Source: Cellulomonas sp. URHD0024
Lineage (GTDB): Bacteria > Actinomycetota > Actinomycetes > Actinomycetales > Cellulomonadaceae
Direction of reading: 5' to 3'
Length of the DNA stretch: 64,000 nucleotides
Assembly: GCF_000426185.1 (NCBI RefSeq)
Contig: NZ_KE384506.1
Span: 62,001 to 126,000, forward strand
In this document: positions 10,481-18,997 of the stretch, piece after piece
How positions within the stretch are numbered: position 1 is the first letter of the stretch
Layout of the letters: each line of letters starts with the position of its first letter
Program-made: the position numbers and the translations under genes
The notes under the pieces: generated by a model
The model's input: the letters and a program-made list of their open reading frames with translations, nothing else
Database searches by the model: none
Told to the model about the DNA's origin: nothing

Positions 10481-10824
10481 GCGCACGGCACCCGGAGCTT
10501 CCGTGTGTCCCACATGCTGGAACGTGCGGCAGAAAATGGGCGGGAAGTGCGGGCCCGGACCGGGCCGGAGGACTGCAGCCTGACCAGTGCGAACAGGACA
10601 TCCCGGACGGTCTTGACAACGATGCCGTGATCGGGGACACAGCGTCCCCGCCTGGACAGGTCCCGCCCGGGTCGCCGTACCGTGGATACATCCACCGCAG
10701 CCGAAGGTCCTAGAAGAAGGCCCGGCTGGCGGACCCGGCAACCGCGTCGTCGCGACCCCGACACGGCTGCGGCCGAGTCCGGGCGTCGATCGATATCTCA
10801 CGTCGACGCCGTAGGAGGATCCCC
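10481..10824. other. Leader region before the synthase operon, with hairpin and inverted repeat
   Basis: No gene is visible in these 344 bases. They contain a six-base hairpin GGGGAC-ACAGC-GTCCCC at 10633-10649 and a perfect inverted repeat GTGGAT-AC-ATCCAC at 10682-10695, a possible operator. GGAGGA sits at 10812-10817 ahead of the synthase start. It does not match a riboswitch class that I can recognise. Confidence 0.4.
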
Positions 10825-12489
10825 GTGGCTACAACCTTCGATCGGCTTCTGGTCGAGCCGCGCACCACCGAACTACCCAGCACGCCACCGTCTCGCAGCG
10901 CCGAGAACGAGTCGGCCCAGAGTCCCTCCCTGATGCTTCTCGTGCTCCTTGCGAGCGCCGGCATCCTGATCTACGCGGCGTTCCTGCTGAACCCCGCCAA
11001 CCGCGGCGACTGGCTTCCGTACGTCATGGTCATCGCGGCGGAGACGATCCTCGTCGTGCACGCGTTGCTGTCCATGTGGACCGTGCTGTCGAGCGGTCAC
11101 GACCCGCGCAACTTCGCCTTCCACCACGCCCAGGACCAGATGTACGACCTGGCCGCGATCATCCGCGAGAAGACGGAACGCGAGCCCCACCGCTGGGCCA
11201 TGTACCTCAACGACCGCCCCGTGAAGGTCGACGTCTTCATCACGACCTACGGCGAGGACCTCGAGACGATCCGCCGGACGGTCACGGCAGCAGTGGCGAT
11301 GCACGGCGAGCACGACACCTACGTGCTCGACGACGGGCGTTCCGACGACGTCCGCCACCTGGCGGCCACGTTGGGGGCCCGGTACATCCGCCGGCTGTCC
11401 ACCAACGGCGCCAAGGCGGGCAACATCAACCACGCGCTGTCCCTCACGCACTCCGACCTGTTCGTGGTGTTCGACGCGGACTTCGTGCCGCGGCCCGAGT
11501 TCCTGCGCGAGACCGTCCCGTTCTTCGCGTCGAGCGACGTCGCGTTCGTGCAGACGCCCCAGGCGTACGGAAACCTGCACACGCTCGTCTCCAAGGGGGC
11601 CGGCTACATGCAGGCCGTGTTCTACCGGTTCATCCAGCCGGGCCGGAACAGGTTCAACGCCGCGTTCTGCGTCGGCACGAACGTCATCTTCCGTCGGGCC
11701 GCGATCGACACGGTGGGCGGCATCTACGCGGACTCGAAGTCCGAGGACGTGTGGACGTCTCTGATGCTGCACGAGAAGGGGTGGAAGACGATCTACATCC
11801 CGACCGTGCTTGCCGTCGGCGACACGCCCGAGACCGTCGAGGCGTACACGAAGCAGCAGCAGCGCTGGGCGACCGGCGGGTTCGAGATCATGTTCACGCA
11901 CAACCCGCTCTCGCCGAAGCGCAAGCTGACCATGGACCAGCGGCTGCAGTACACGGTCACCGCGACGCACTACCTGACCGGCATCGCGCCGCTCCTGCTG
12001 CTGCTCGTTCCGCCGCTGCAGATCTACTTCGACATGACGCCTGTCGACCTGACGGTCACGCCGCTGACGTGGGCCCTGTACTACGCCGGGTTCTACGTGC
12101 TGCAGATCGTCGTGGCGTTCTACACGCTCGGGTCGTTCCGGTGGCAGACCCTTCTGCTCGCCGCCGTCTCGTTCCCGATCTACGTCCGTGCCCTCATCAA
12201 CGCGATGTTCAAGCGTGAGCAGGTTTGGCACGTCACCGGGCGCAAGGGCGCCTACCGATCCCCCTTCGCGTTCGTGATGCCGCAGGTGCTGTTCTTCGAG
12301 TTCTTGCTCATCACGACCCTTGTAGGGATCTGGAAAGACATCAACAACGGGACGCTGAGCCTGGCCGTCGCCTGGAACGCGACGAACACGCTCATCCTCG
12401 GAATCTTCCTCGCAGCCGCCTGGCGCGAGGGCCACCACGGTCGGCTCGAAGCGCGGGCCGCCGCTCGACGAACGGAGGTGACCGCATGA
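10825..12489 (+). CDS. Membrane GT2 polysaccharide synthase (cellulose/curdlan synthase-like)
   Basis: Processive family 2 glycosyltransferase of the BcsA/CrdS type, expected to polymerise a beta-glucan from a nucleotide sugar at the inner face and pass it through the membrane. Of 554 residues, two membrane segments come first (about 36-55 and 66-86), then the catalytic domain with DDG at 169-171, DAD at 217-219, SED at 306-308 and QQQRW at 344-348, then several C-terminal membrane segments. There is no PilZ domain, unlike BcsA, which fits curdlan-type synthases better. The GTG start follows AGGAGG. Its stop overlaps the next start (ATGA), and a GH81 beta-1,3-glucanase ends the operon, so beta-1,3-glucan is my preferred product; cellulose or a mixed glucan remains possible. 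Confidence 0.85.
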   Translation: MATTFDRLLVEPRTTELPSTPPSRSAENESAQSPSLMLLVLLASAGILIYAAFLLNPANRGDWLPYVMVIAAETILVVHALLSMWTVLSSGHDPRNFAFHHAQDQMYDLAAIIREKTEREPHRWAMYLNDRPVKVDVFITTYGEDLETIRRTVTAAVAMHGEHDTYVLDDGRSDDVRHLAATLGARYIRRLSTNGAKAGNINHALSLTHSDLFVVFDADFVPRPEFLRETVPFFASSDVAFVQTPQAYGNLHTLVSKGAGYMQAVFYRFIQPGRNRFNAAFCVGTNVIFRRAAIDTVGGIYADSKSEDVWTSLMLHEKGWKTIYIPTVLAVGDTPETVEAYTKQQQRWATGGFEIMFTHNPLSPKRKLTMDQRLQYTVTATHYLTGIAPLLLLLVPPLQIYFDMTPVDLTVTPLTWALYYAGFYVLQIVVAFYTLGSFRWQTLLLAAVSFPIYVRALINAMFKREQVWHVTGRKGAYRSPFAFVMPQVLFFEFLLITTLVGIWKDINNGTLSLAVAWNATNTLILGIFLAAAWREGHHGRLEARAAARRTEVTA

Positions 12490-13217
12490 CCTGGGGAAGC
12501 CGAATTCGACTGATGGTCGGCGTGCTGCTCGTGCTCGCCGTGGCCGCCGTCGCTACCTTCAAGCTGAACGAAACACGTGGGCACGTCGCAAGCGACTCTG
12601 CCCAGATCATGGCGCGCACCTACACGGTGGGCACGCCGTACGAAGGCCTCGTGGCCGCTCAGAACGTCGAGGTCGGGGACACCGTCCACAAGGGCGACCA
12701 GCTGTTCGTCATCGACTCCTCGTCGTTGGACTACGACCGCGCCCACGGGCTGGTGGGTGACTCGATCGAGGGCACCACCTTTGACGCCGACGGTCGGCTG
12801 GTCATCCTGGCGACCGACGACGGCACGGTCACCGAGGTGGCCGCCGACGGTGGGACCTTCGTCCGGGCATCGGGCGACCTGGCCACCGTCGAGCGGACCG
12901 GGAGCCTGTACGTGCAGGCGCAGTACACGCTGTCGCCCAAGCAGTACGCCCGCATCCCGGAGTCTGCGCCCGTCAAGATCGAGCTGCCCGACCAGCACAC
13001 CGTCACCGGACACGTGTCGCAGGTGAAGGTGCAGACGGTCGACGGCAAGGCACAGGCCGTGATGACGGTGACGGCCAAGGACCTCACGGAGGGCTCCCGC
13101 AACGGGTTGGTGGTGGCCGGCGCACCGGTCCAGGCCGAGCTCACCCTGCACAACCGTGGGGTGGTGACGACGGTCGCCGGCTCGGTCTCGAGCTATCTGA
13201 AGGGGGTGTTCGGATGA
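12486..13217 (+). CDS. HlyD/membrane-fusion-like protein of the glucan synthase operon
   Basis: A 243-residue single-pass protein. One membrane segment near residues 9-27 (MVGVLLVLAVAAVATF) is followed by a barrel-sandwich, biotinyl-lipoyl-like half motif (GLVAAQNVEVGDTVHKGDQLFVID), then a second beta-rich part. This is the architecture of HlyD-type periplasmic adaptors and of the accessory subunit of some synthase-dependent exporters. ATGA overlaps join it to the synthase before and the GH81 gene after, so the three products are probably made in fixed ratio. I infer a role in guiding or stabilising the nascent glucan at the outer face of the membrane. No coiled-coil hairpin is seen, so it is a minimal member. 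Confidence 0.7.
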   Translation: MTWGSRIRLMVGVLLVLAVAAVATFKLNETRGHVASDSAQIMARTYTVGTPYEGLVAAQNVEVGDTVHKGDQLFVIDSSSLDYDRAHGLVGDSIEGTTFDADGRLVILATDDGTVTEVAADGGTFVRASGDLATVERTGSLYVQAQYTLSPKQYARIPESAPVKIELPDQHTVTGHVSQVKVQTVDGKAQAVMTVTAKDLTEGSRNGLVVAGAPVQAELTLHNRGVVTTVAGSVSSYLKGVFG

Positions 13218-15235
13218 GGCGCGGACTCCTTGTAGGTGGTGCTGTGGTCGTGTCGGCGGTCGTCGCGGGCGCTGCCGTGATGGTGACCAACCACGAGTCG
13301 ACGGCGACGGACGCCACCCACGCTGCGGCGGTGCCGTCCGTCAACACCGCCGCCCTCGTCGGAGCGGTCCCGGACAAGTCCGTCGCCAAGATCGACCCGG
13401 TGCGGCTGGCCTCCGGGGTCGTCCCGCCGACCAACCGCTGGTACAGCGGCCTGGTCTTCGGTGACGAGCCGCAACCGGTGTTCGCGGAACCGCTCTCGTT
13501 CGGGCTCACCGACTCAGGCTTCACGCTCGGACTGCCGGACCCGACCGTCTCCGAGAAGACGATCATCGCCCCGCACGTGCCGGCGCTGACCATCGACGTC
13601 GGCGCGGCGAGCGCGCAGGTCACGAAGGCCGACCCGGTGAGCGTCACGATCGCGCTGCTCGACGGATCCGGCAAGACCCTCGGGGACGTCGTCCTCGCAG
13701 AAGGCTCGCCGTTCGTCAGCTTCACCGCGTCGACCGACGTGAGCGCCCGGACCACCGGCGGGACGTTCCAGGGGAAGCCCGCCACGGCCCACGTGGGCGA
13801 CACGGACTGGGGCCTGGTGGGCGGTACGACGAAGAGCGGCACGACGGCTCTGACCAAGGGGCAGTCCGCCACCTGGTACGCGCTGCCCGCCAAGGCGTCG
13901 TCCAAGGCGAAGTCGGTCCTGGCCGACGCCGCCAAGGATCCCGTCACGGGTGTGGACGTGGCGTACGCGGTGGACGGTGACACCGCACGAACGAGCCTGA
14001 CGTACCAGTCCGACGGGAAGGGTGCCTACGTGCTCATGCCGCACCACCGGACCGGTGACCAGCCGAAGCGCACGGACTGCGGCCTCGGGACCTACCCCAG
14101 CGTGTACGGAGACCTCGAGCTGTGCGCGGGGTCGACCCTCACCTCGTACGCTCCCAAGGTCACGCCGGCAGGCGCGTTCGATCTCGACGGCATCACCGAC
14201 GACGAACGCGCGGCGATCACCTCGGCGGTGACCGCGGACGTCGCCGCGACGCCGGCGTTCCCCTCCGACACCTACTTCGGGGGGAAGGCGCTGAACCGCG
14301 CCGCCACTCTCGTCGTCCTGGGTGAGCAGCTGGACGTCGACGTGGCAGACCTCCGCACCAAGACCGAGGACGCGTTGCGCGAGTGGGCGCAGCCGAATGG
14401 CTGCACCGAGCGCGACGCCCGGTGCGTGGTGTACGACCAGAGCGCACGGTCGGCGATCGGCCTCACTGCCTCGTTCGGGTCCGACGAGCTCAACGACCAC
14501 CACTTCCACTACGGCTACCTGCTGTCGGCGGCCGGGCTCCTCGCTGACGGCGATCCCCAGCTGGCATCGGATCTTGCACCCGTGATGAACCTGCTCGCGC
14601 AGGACATCGCCGCCGCCAAGCCCAGCAAGCAGCTCCCTCAGCTGCGCTCGTTCGACCCGTACGCCGGGCACTCGTGGGCCTCCGGGACGTCACCGTTCGC
14701 GGACGGCAACAACCAGGAGTCCTCGTCGGAGGCCGTGAACGCCTGGAACGGTCTCGGGCTGTGGGCGCAGGCCTCCGGGCAGGACGCGCTGGAGACGGAG
14801 GCGACCTGGCTCGCGTCCACCGAGTCGTCGACGGCACGAACCTACTGGACGGACCCGAAGCTGCCGGAGGGCTTCGACCACCGGATCGTGTCCCTGAACT
14901 GGGGCGGCAAGCGGGACTACGCCACGTGGTTCAGCCCTGACCCCGCCGCGATCCTGGGCATCCAGCTCATCCCGATGGGACCCGTGCAGCGGAACGTCGG
15001 AGACGGGGTGGATCCCGAGCAGATCCGGTCCTCGGTGCAGGAGGCGTCACCCGACGGGTTCGGCGTGCAGTTCGGCGGCTACCTGCTGGAGTACCTGGCG
15101 CTGGCCGGGGCCGACGACGCCGCGACAGCCTGGACGGAGGCGTCGAAGCTCCCCGACGTCGCGATCGACGACGGGACGTCCCGTGCGGCCACCCTGGCGT
15201 TCATCGCGGCCGCCCGGGCCCACCCGATGGGCTAG
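13214..15235 (+). CDS. GH81 endo-beta-1,3-glucanase
   Basis: Family 81 glycoside hydrolase, which cleaves beta-1,3-glucan by inversion. The 673-residue protein begins with a signal anchor (residues 5-25) and then has family landmarks: TNRWYSGLVFGDEPQPVFAEPL near 73, the DHHFHYGY motif at 428-435 (probable acid D428), FDPYAGHSWASG, and NNQESSSEAVNAW with E502 and E506 as candidate bases. The catalytic region occupies almost the whole chain with no extra binding module. The ATGA overlap with the upstream adaptor gene places it in the synthase operon; polymer synthase operons often carry a matching hydrolase that trims or releases the product. A strong terminator follows. Confidence 0.9.
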   Translation: MRRGLLVGGAVVVSAVVAGAAVMVTNHESTATDATHAAAVPSVNTAALVGAVPDKSVAKIDPVRLASGVVPPTNRWYSGLVFGDEPQPVFAEPLSFGLTDSGFTLGLPDPTVSEKTIIAPHVPALTIDVGAASAQVTKADPVSVTIALLDGSGKTLGDVVLAEGSPFVSFTASTDVSARTTGGTFQGKPATAHVGDTDWGLVGGTTKSGTTALTKGQSATWYALPAKASSKAKSVLADAAKDPVTGVDVAYAVDGDTARTSLTYQSDGKGAYVLMPHHRTGDQPKRTDCGLGTYPSVYGDLELCAGSTLTSYAPKVTPAGAFDLDGITDDERAAITSAVTADVAATPAFPSDTYFGGKALNRAATLVVLGEQLDVDVADLRTKTEDALREWAQPNGCTERDARCVVYDQSARSAIGLTASFGSDELNDHHFHYGYLLSAAGLLADGDPQLASDLAPVMNLLAQDIAAAKPSKQLPQLRSFDPYAGHSWASGTSPFADGNNQESSSEAVNAWNGLGLWAQASGQDALETEATWLASTESSTARTYWTDPKLPEGFDHRIVSLNWGGKRDYATWFSPDPAAILGIQLIPMGPVQRNVGDGVDPEQIRSSVQEASPDGFGVQFGGYLLEYLALAGADDAATAWTEASKLPDVAIDDGTSRAATLAFIAAARAHPMG

Positions 15236-15252
15236 CGCGGCACCGACCACCC

Positions 15253-15288
15253 GACGACGCGGGACACCACCAGGTGTCCCGCGTCGTC
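15253..15288 (+). terminator. Rho-independent-like terminator after GH81
   Basis: Perfect 16-base stem (GACGACGCGGGACACC paired with its complement) with a four-base loop, ending the synthase operon 17 bases after the GH81 stop. The U-run is poor, as usual in actinobacteria. Confidence 0.85.
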
Positions 15289-15529
15289 GTCGTTCCGGGA
15301 TCGCGCGGCGCCGCGGGCGCTCGGAGGCTGGGGGCTTGTCGACGATTCACGGGTATTTGTCCAACTCTTGCTTCACCCCCTGGGGCTGCGCCAGACTGCC
15401 AACGCCCGGGGGGGCCGACGCCAGCGGCGCGGTCCAGGTCACCGTCCAGCCGTGACCTCAGGGGCACACCAGTTCCTCAGCGCTCGTCCGCCGAGCGCTG
15501 CATCCATCCCATCGCAAAGGAGCGAGCCA

Positions 15530-17194
15530 GTGGCTGTCACGCGTCGAACCTTCCTGCGGGTCGCGGCGGCGGGAGCGGCGGTCGCCGCGGTGCCGGTCGC
15601 CGGTGCCGAGCTCTCCGCGACCCGTGCGGCGGCCGCGAGCCCGCCGGGTGACGTCGTCGGCAAGGTCACGGTCGGCTATCAGGGCTGGTTCGCCGCGACG
15701 GGGGACGGGTCGCCGATCAACGGGTGGTGGCACTGGTCGAACAACTGGGGTCAGGCGCCGAACCCGGCCATCGGGTCGGTGGTGTCCTGGCCCGACATGC
15801 GCGAGTACACCCGCGCCTACCAGACCGGCTACGCGGCGTTGGGCAACGGTGAGCCGGCCCGCTTGTACTCCAACTACGACCAGCAGACCATCGACACCCA
15901 CTTCGCCTGGATGCGGGACTACGGGATCGACACCGCGGCCCTGCAACGGTTCAACCCCACCGGTGGGGAGGGCCCGACCCGGGATGCGGTCACCGCGAAG
16001 GTCCGCACCGCCGCGGAGGCCACCGGCCGCAGGTTCTACATCATGTACGACGTGTCGGGGTGGACCGCGATGCAGTCGCAGATCAAGAGCGACTGGACCA
16101 CCAAGATGTCGCCGTACACGGCGTCCCCGGCCTACGCCCGGCAGAACGGCAAGCCGGTGGTGTGCATCTGGGGGTTCGGGTTCAACGACGACGGGCGCCC
16201 GTTCACCCCGGCGCAGTGCCTGGACGTGATCACCTGGTTCAAGGCCCAGGGCTGCTACGTCATCGGCGGCGTGCCGACGTACTGGCGGGAGGGCATCAAC
16301 GACTCCCGTCCCGGGTTCGCCGAGGTGTACCGGGCGTTCCACATGCTGTCCCCGTGGATGGTCGGGCGCACCGGGGACGTGGCCGGGCTGGACTGGTTCT
16401 ACGCGAACGTGAACACCCCCGACCAGGCCGAGTGCACCGCCCGGGGCATCGACTACCAGCCGTGCGTGATGCCCGGCGACCTGTCCGCGGGGCACCGCAA
16501 GCACGGCGACTTCTACTGGCGGCACCTGTACAACATGGTCCGCGTCGGCGCAGCAGGCCTGTACGTGTCGATGTTCGATGAGTACAACGAGGGCAACCAG
16601 ATCGCCAAGACCGCCGAGACCAGCGCGTGGCAGCCCACCAACTTCACCGGCCGCGCCCTGGACGAGGACGGCACCGCCTGCTCCTCGGACTACTACCTGC
16701 GCCTCACCGGCGACGGCGGCCGCATGCTGCGCGGCACCCTCCCCCTGACCGCCGTCCGCCCCACCCAACCCGTCGTCAGCGGCCCGCCACCGTCGACGAC
16801 GACCACGGTCAGCCTGCGCGCCCGCGTGAACAGCAGGTACGTCGCGGCGGAGAACGCTGGTGCGTCCGCGCTGATCGCGAACCGGACCGCCATCGGTCCG
16901 TGGGAGACCTTCGACCTGATCACCAACCAGGACGCCAGCATCAGCCTTCGGGCACACGCGAACAACGCGTACGTGACGGCCGAGAACGCCGGTGCCGCGG
17001 CCCTGATCGCCAACCGCACGGCCATCGGTCCCTGGGAGAAGTTCGACCTGATCCGCAACGCAGACGGCAGCGTGAGCCTCCGGGCACATGCGAACAACGC
17101 CTACGTCACGGCCGAGAACGCCGGCGCCGCAGCGCTGATCGCCAACCGCACGGCGATCGGCACGTGGGAGAAGTTCGACCTGGTCTCCGGATGA
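15530..17194 (+). CDS. Tat-exported GH71/99-like enzyme with C-terminal fascin-type trefoil
   Basis: A 554-residue extracellular enzyme. The GTG start follows AAAGGAG, and the N-terminus carries a twin-arginine motif (TRRTFLRV) with an Ala-rich hydrophobic stretch, so Tat export is likely. Residues of about 45-410 match the GH71/99-like fold: opening VGYQGWF, then the sequence MFDEYNEG with Glu351 and Glu354, the i/i+3 glutamate pair seen in GH99 enzymes. Residues 427-554 are three near-identical 44-residue units (SLRAHANNAYVTAENAG... ANRTAIG.WEKFDL) forming one fascin-like beta-trefoil, a likely carbohydrate-binding module. Substrate is unknown; the neighbouring genes point to glucan. Its terminator-separated own transcript suggests separate regulation. 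Confidence 0.85.
   Translation: MAVTRRTFLRVAAAGAAVAAVPVAGAELSATRAAAASPPGDVVGKVTVGYQGWFAATGDGSPINGWWHWSNNWGQAPNPAIGSVVSWPDMREYTRAYQTGYAALGNGEPARLYSNYDQQTIDTHFAWMRDYGIDTAALQRFNPTGGEGPTRDAVTAKVRTAAEATGRRFYIMYDVSGWTAMQSQIKSDWTTKMSPYTASPAYARQNGKPVVCIWGFGFNDDGRPFTPAQCLDVITWFKAQGCYVIGGVPTYWREGINDSRPGFAEVYRAFHMLSPWMVGRTGDVAGLDWFYANVNTPDQAECTARGIDYQPCVMPGDLSAGHRKHGDFYWRHLYNMVRVGAAGLYVSMFDEYNEGNQIAKTAETSAWQPTNFTGRALDEDGTACSSDYYLRLTGDGGRMLRGTLPLTAVRPTQPVVSGPPPSTTTTVSLRARVNSRYVAAENAGASALIANRTAIGPWETFDLITNQDASISLRAHANNAYVTAENAGAAALIANRTAIGPWEKFDLIRNADGSVSLRAHANNAYVTAENAGAAALIANRTAIGTWEKFDLVSG
16808..17191 (+). repeat. Three tandem 132-base fascin-module repeats
   Basis: In-frame tandem units begin at 16808, 16940 and 17072. 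The second and third are nearly identical at the protein level and strongly similar in DNA, while the first is more diverged, which suggests recent duplication or gene conversion. Three units make exactly one beta-trefoil. Confidence 0.85.
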
Positions 17195-17250
17195 GGCTGC
17201 CGGACCCCGGTCTGACGATTTTTCCCTCGGCGGGTGTCACAGGGCGCGTC

Positions 17251-17256
17251 TAGGTT
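17251..17256 (+). promoter_or_regulatory. -10-like box for leaderless ABC exporter transcript
   Basis: TAGGTT lies eight bases before GTG 17265, with no Shine-Dalgarno sequence in between, consistent with a leaderless mRNA. Confidence 0.45.
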
Positions 17257-17264
17257 TGTTCGCT

Positions 17265-18191
17265 GTGAGCGCCCCCGTCATCTCCGCGACCGGTCTGACC
17301 AAGCGCTTCGGGGACATGGCGGCGGTCGACGGGATCGACTTCGAGGTGCCGCCCGGTGAGGCGTTCGGGCTGCTCGGGCCCAACGGCGCGGGCAAGTCGA
17401 CGACCATGCGGATGATCGGCGCGGTCTCCGCGCGGACGGCCGGTGACCTGCGGGTGCTGGGCCTGGACCCCGACACGCACGGGCCGGAGATCCGGTCGCG
17501 GCTCGGCGTGGTGCCGCAGGAGGACAACCTCGACACCGAGCTGACCGTGCGGGACAACCTCATCGTCTACGGCCGCTACTTCGGTATCTCTCGGGCCGTG
17601 GTGCGGACCCGCGCCGACGACCTGCTGGCGTTCGCCCAGCTGGAGGACAGGAGCACCGCCAAGGTCGACGACCTGTCGGGTGGGATGAAGCGCCGGCTGA
17701 CGATCGCCCGCGCGCTCATCAACGAACCCCGCATCCTCATGCTCGACGAGCCGACCACCGGCCTCGACCCGCAGGCCCGGCACGTGCTGTGGGACCGGCT
17801 GTTCCGGCTGAAGGAACGCGGCACGACCCTTGTGCTCACCACGCACTACATGGACGAGGCCGAACAGCTCTGCGACCGACTGGTCGTCGTCGACAAGGGC
17901 CGGATCATGGCTGAGGGCAGCCCGGCGCAGCTGATCCGCCAGTACTCCACCCGTGAGGTGGTGGAGCTGCGGTTCGGGTCGGACCACAACGCGTCCGCCG
18001 CGGAGAAGCTGGCCGGGGCGACGGAACGGCTGGAGCTGCTCCCCGACAGGGTCCTGCTGTACGCCGACGACGGCGAGGCCGTGCTCGAGCGCGTCAACCA
18101 CCTCGGCCTGCACCCGACGACGAGCCTGGTGCGACGCTCCAGCCTCGAGGACGTGTTCCTGCGGCTCACGGGCCGGAGCCTGATCGAATGA
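17265..18191 (+). CDS. ABC-2 exporter ATP-binding protein
   Basis: ATPase of a DrrA/NodI-type exporter. Walker A is GPNGAGKST near residue 40, the Q-loop reads VPQEDNLD, the signature is LSGGMKRRL, Walker B is ILMLDEPTTGLD and the switch histidine is in TTHYMDEAE. The extra C-terminal region after residue 215 is typical of this subfamily. The chosen GTG is supported by a -10-like box just upstream; an in-frame TTG nine bases earlier is less likely. The ATGA overlap joins it to the first of two permease genes. The substrate cannot be read from sequence; lipids, drugs or cell-envelope glycans are usual for the family. Confidence 0.92.
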   Translation: MSAPVISATGLTKRFGDMAAVDGIDFEVPPGEAFGLLGPNGAGKSTTMRMIGAVSARTAGDLRVLGLDPDTHGPEIRSRLGVVPQEDNLDTELTVRDNLIVYGRYFGISRAVVRTRADDLLAFAQLEDRSTAKVDDLSGGMKRRLTIARALINEPRILMLDEPTTGLDPQARHVLWDRLFRLKERGTTLVLTTHYMDEAEQLCDRLVVVDKGRIMAEGSPAQLIRQYSTREVVELRFGSDHNASAAEKLAGATERLELLPDRVLLYADDGEAVLERVNHLGLHPTTSLVRRSSLEDVFLRLTGRSLIE

Positions 18192-18997
18192 CGACCGCCC
18201 CGGAGAACCGGACTCTGCGGCACGGTGCCTGGTACGTGGCAGAGCACCACTTCCGCGCCATGCGCGCGTACGCCTGGACCAACGTCGCGACCGGTGTCGG
18301 CAACCCGGTTCTCTACCTGCTGGGCATAGGGCTCGGGCTGGCGACGTTCCTCGACCAGCCGATCGCGCAGGGGACGGACGGACCGGTCAGCTACGTCGTG
18401 TTCGTCGCGCCGGCGTTGTTGGTGACCTCGGCGCTCACCGTCGCGACGAGCGAGTTCACCTATGCGGTGATGGCCGGCTTCCGGTGGCGCCGGGTGTTCT
18501 GGGGCATGAACGCCTCACCGGTGGAACCAGGTCAGATCGCGACGGGCCTGATCCTCGCCGTGTCCATCCGAATGATCCTGACCACCGCCGTCTACTACGT
18601 GGCCATGGTGGCCTTCGGCGCTGTCGGTGACCCGTGGGGCGCGGCCTGGATGCCGCTCGTCGGCGTGCTCGGTGGCATGGCTTTCGGACTGCCGCTCATG
18701 ACGTACTCGGCCACGCTCACGCAGGACAAGGGGCAGTTCGCGCTCGTCAACCGGTTCGTCGTCACTCCCATGTTCCTGTTCTCGGGCACGTTCTTCCCGC
18801 TCACCGCGCTGCCCCACTGGCTGCAGTGGATCGGCTGGGTCTCGCCGCTGTGGCACGCGAGCGAGATCGGGCGCTCGATGTCGTACGGGCTGCCGCCGGG
18901 GAGCTGGCCGGTCGGCTGGCACTACGCAGTGCTGGTCGTCTACGCGGTGACGGGCTGGGTGCTCGCCCACCGCGTGTTTCGACGGAGGCTGCGCTGA
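18188..18997 (+). CDS. ABC-2 exporter permease, first subunit
   Basis: A 269-residue integral membrane protein of the NodJ/DrrB type with about six membrane segments and the family sequence RWRRVFWGMNASPVEPGQIATG near the first cytoplasmic loop; the later block MFLFSGTFFPLTALPHWLQW is characteristic of ABC-2 permeases. It overlaps the ATPase gene before it (ATGA) and the second permease after it (TGATG). The two permeases probably form a heterodimer that works with the ATPase dimer. Confidence 0.9.
   Translation: MTTAPENRTLRHGAWYVAEHHFRAMRAYAWTNVATGVGNPVLYLLGIGLGLATFLDQPIAQGTDGPVSYVVFVAPALLVTSALTVATSEFTYAVMAGFRWRRVFWGMNASPVEPGQIATGLILAVSIRMILTTAVYYVAMVAFGAVGDPWGAAWMPLVGVLGGMAFGLPLMTYSATLTQDKGQFALVNRFVVTPMFLFSGTFFPLTALPHWLQWIGWVSPLWHASEIGRSMSYGLPPGSWPVGWHYAVLVVYAVTGWVLAHRVFRRRLR

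Noticed and set aside
10481..10824. Riboswitch upstream of the GT2 synthase
   Set aside because: There are hairpins but I could not match the conserved cores of c-di-GMP, c-di-AMP or other known classes.
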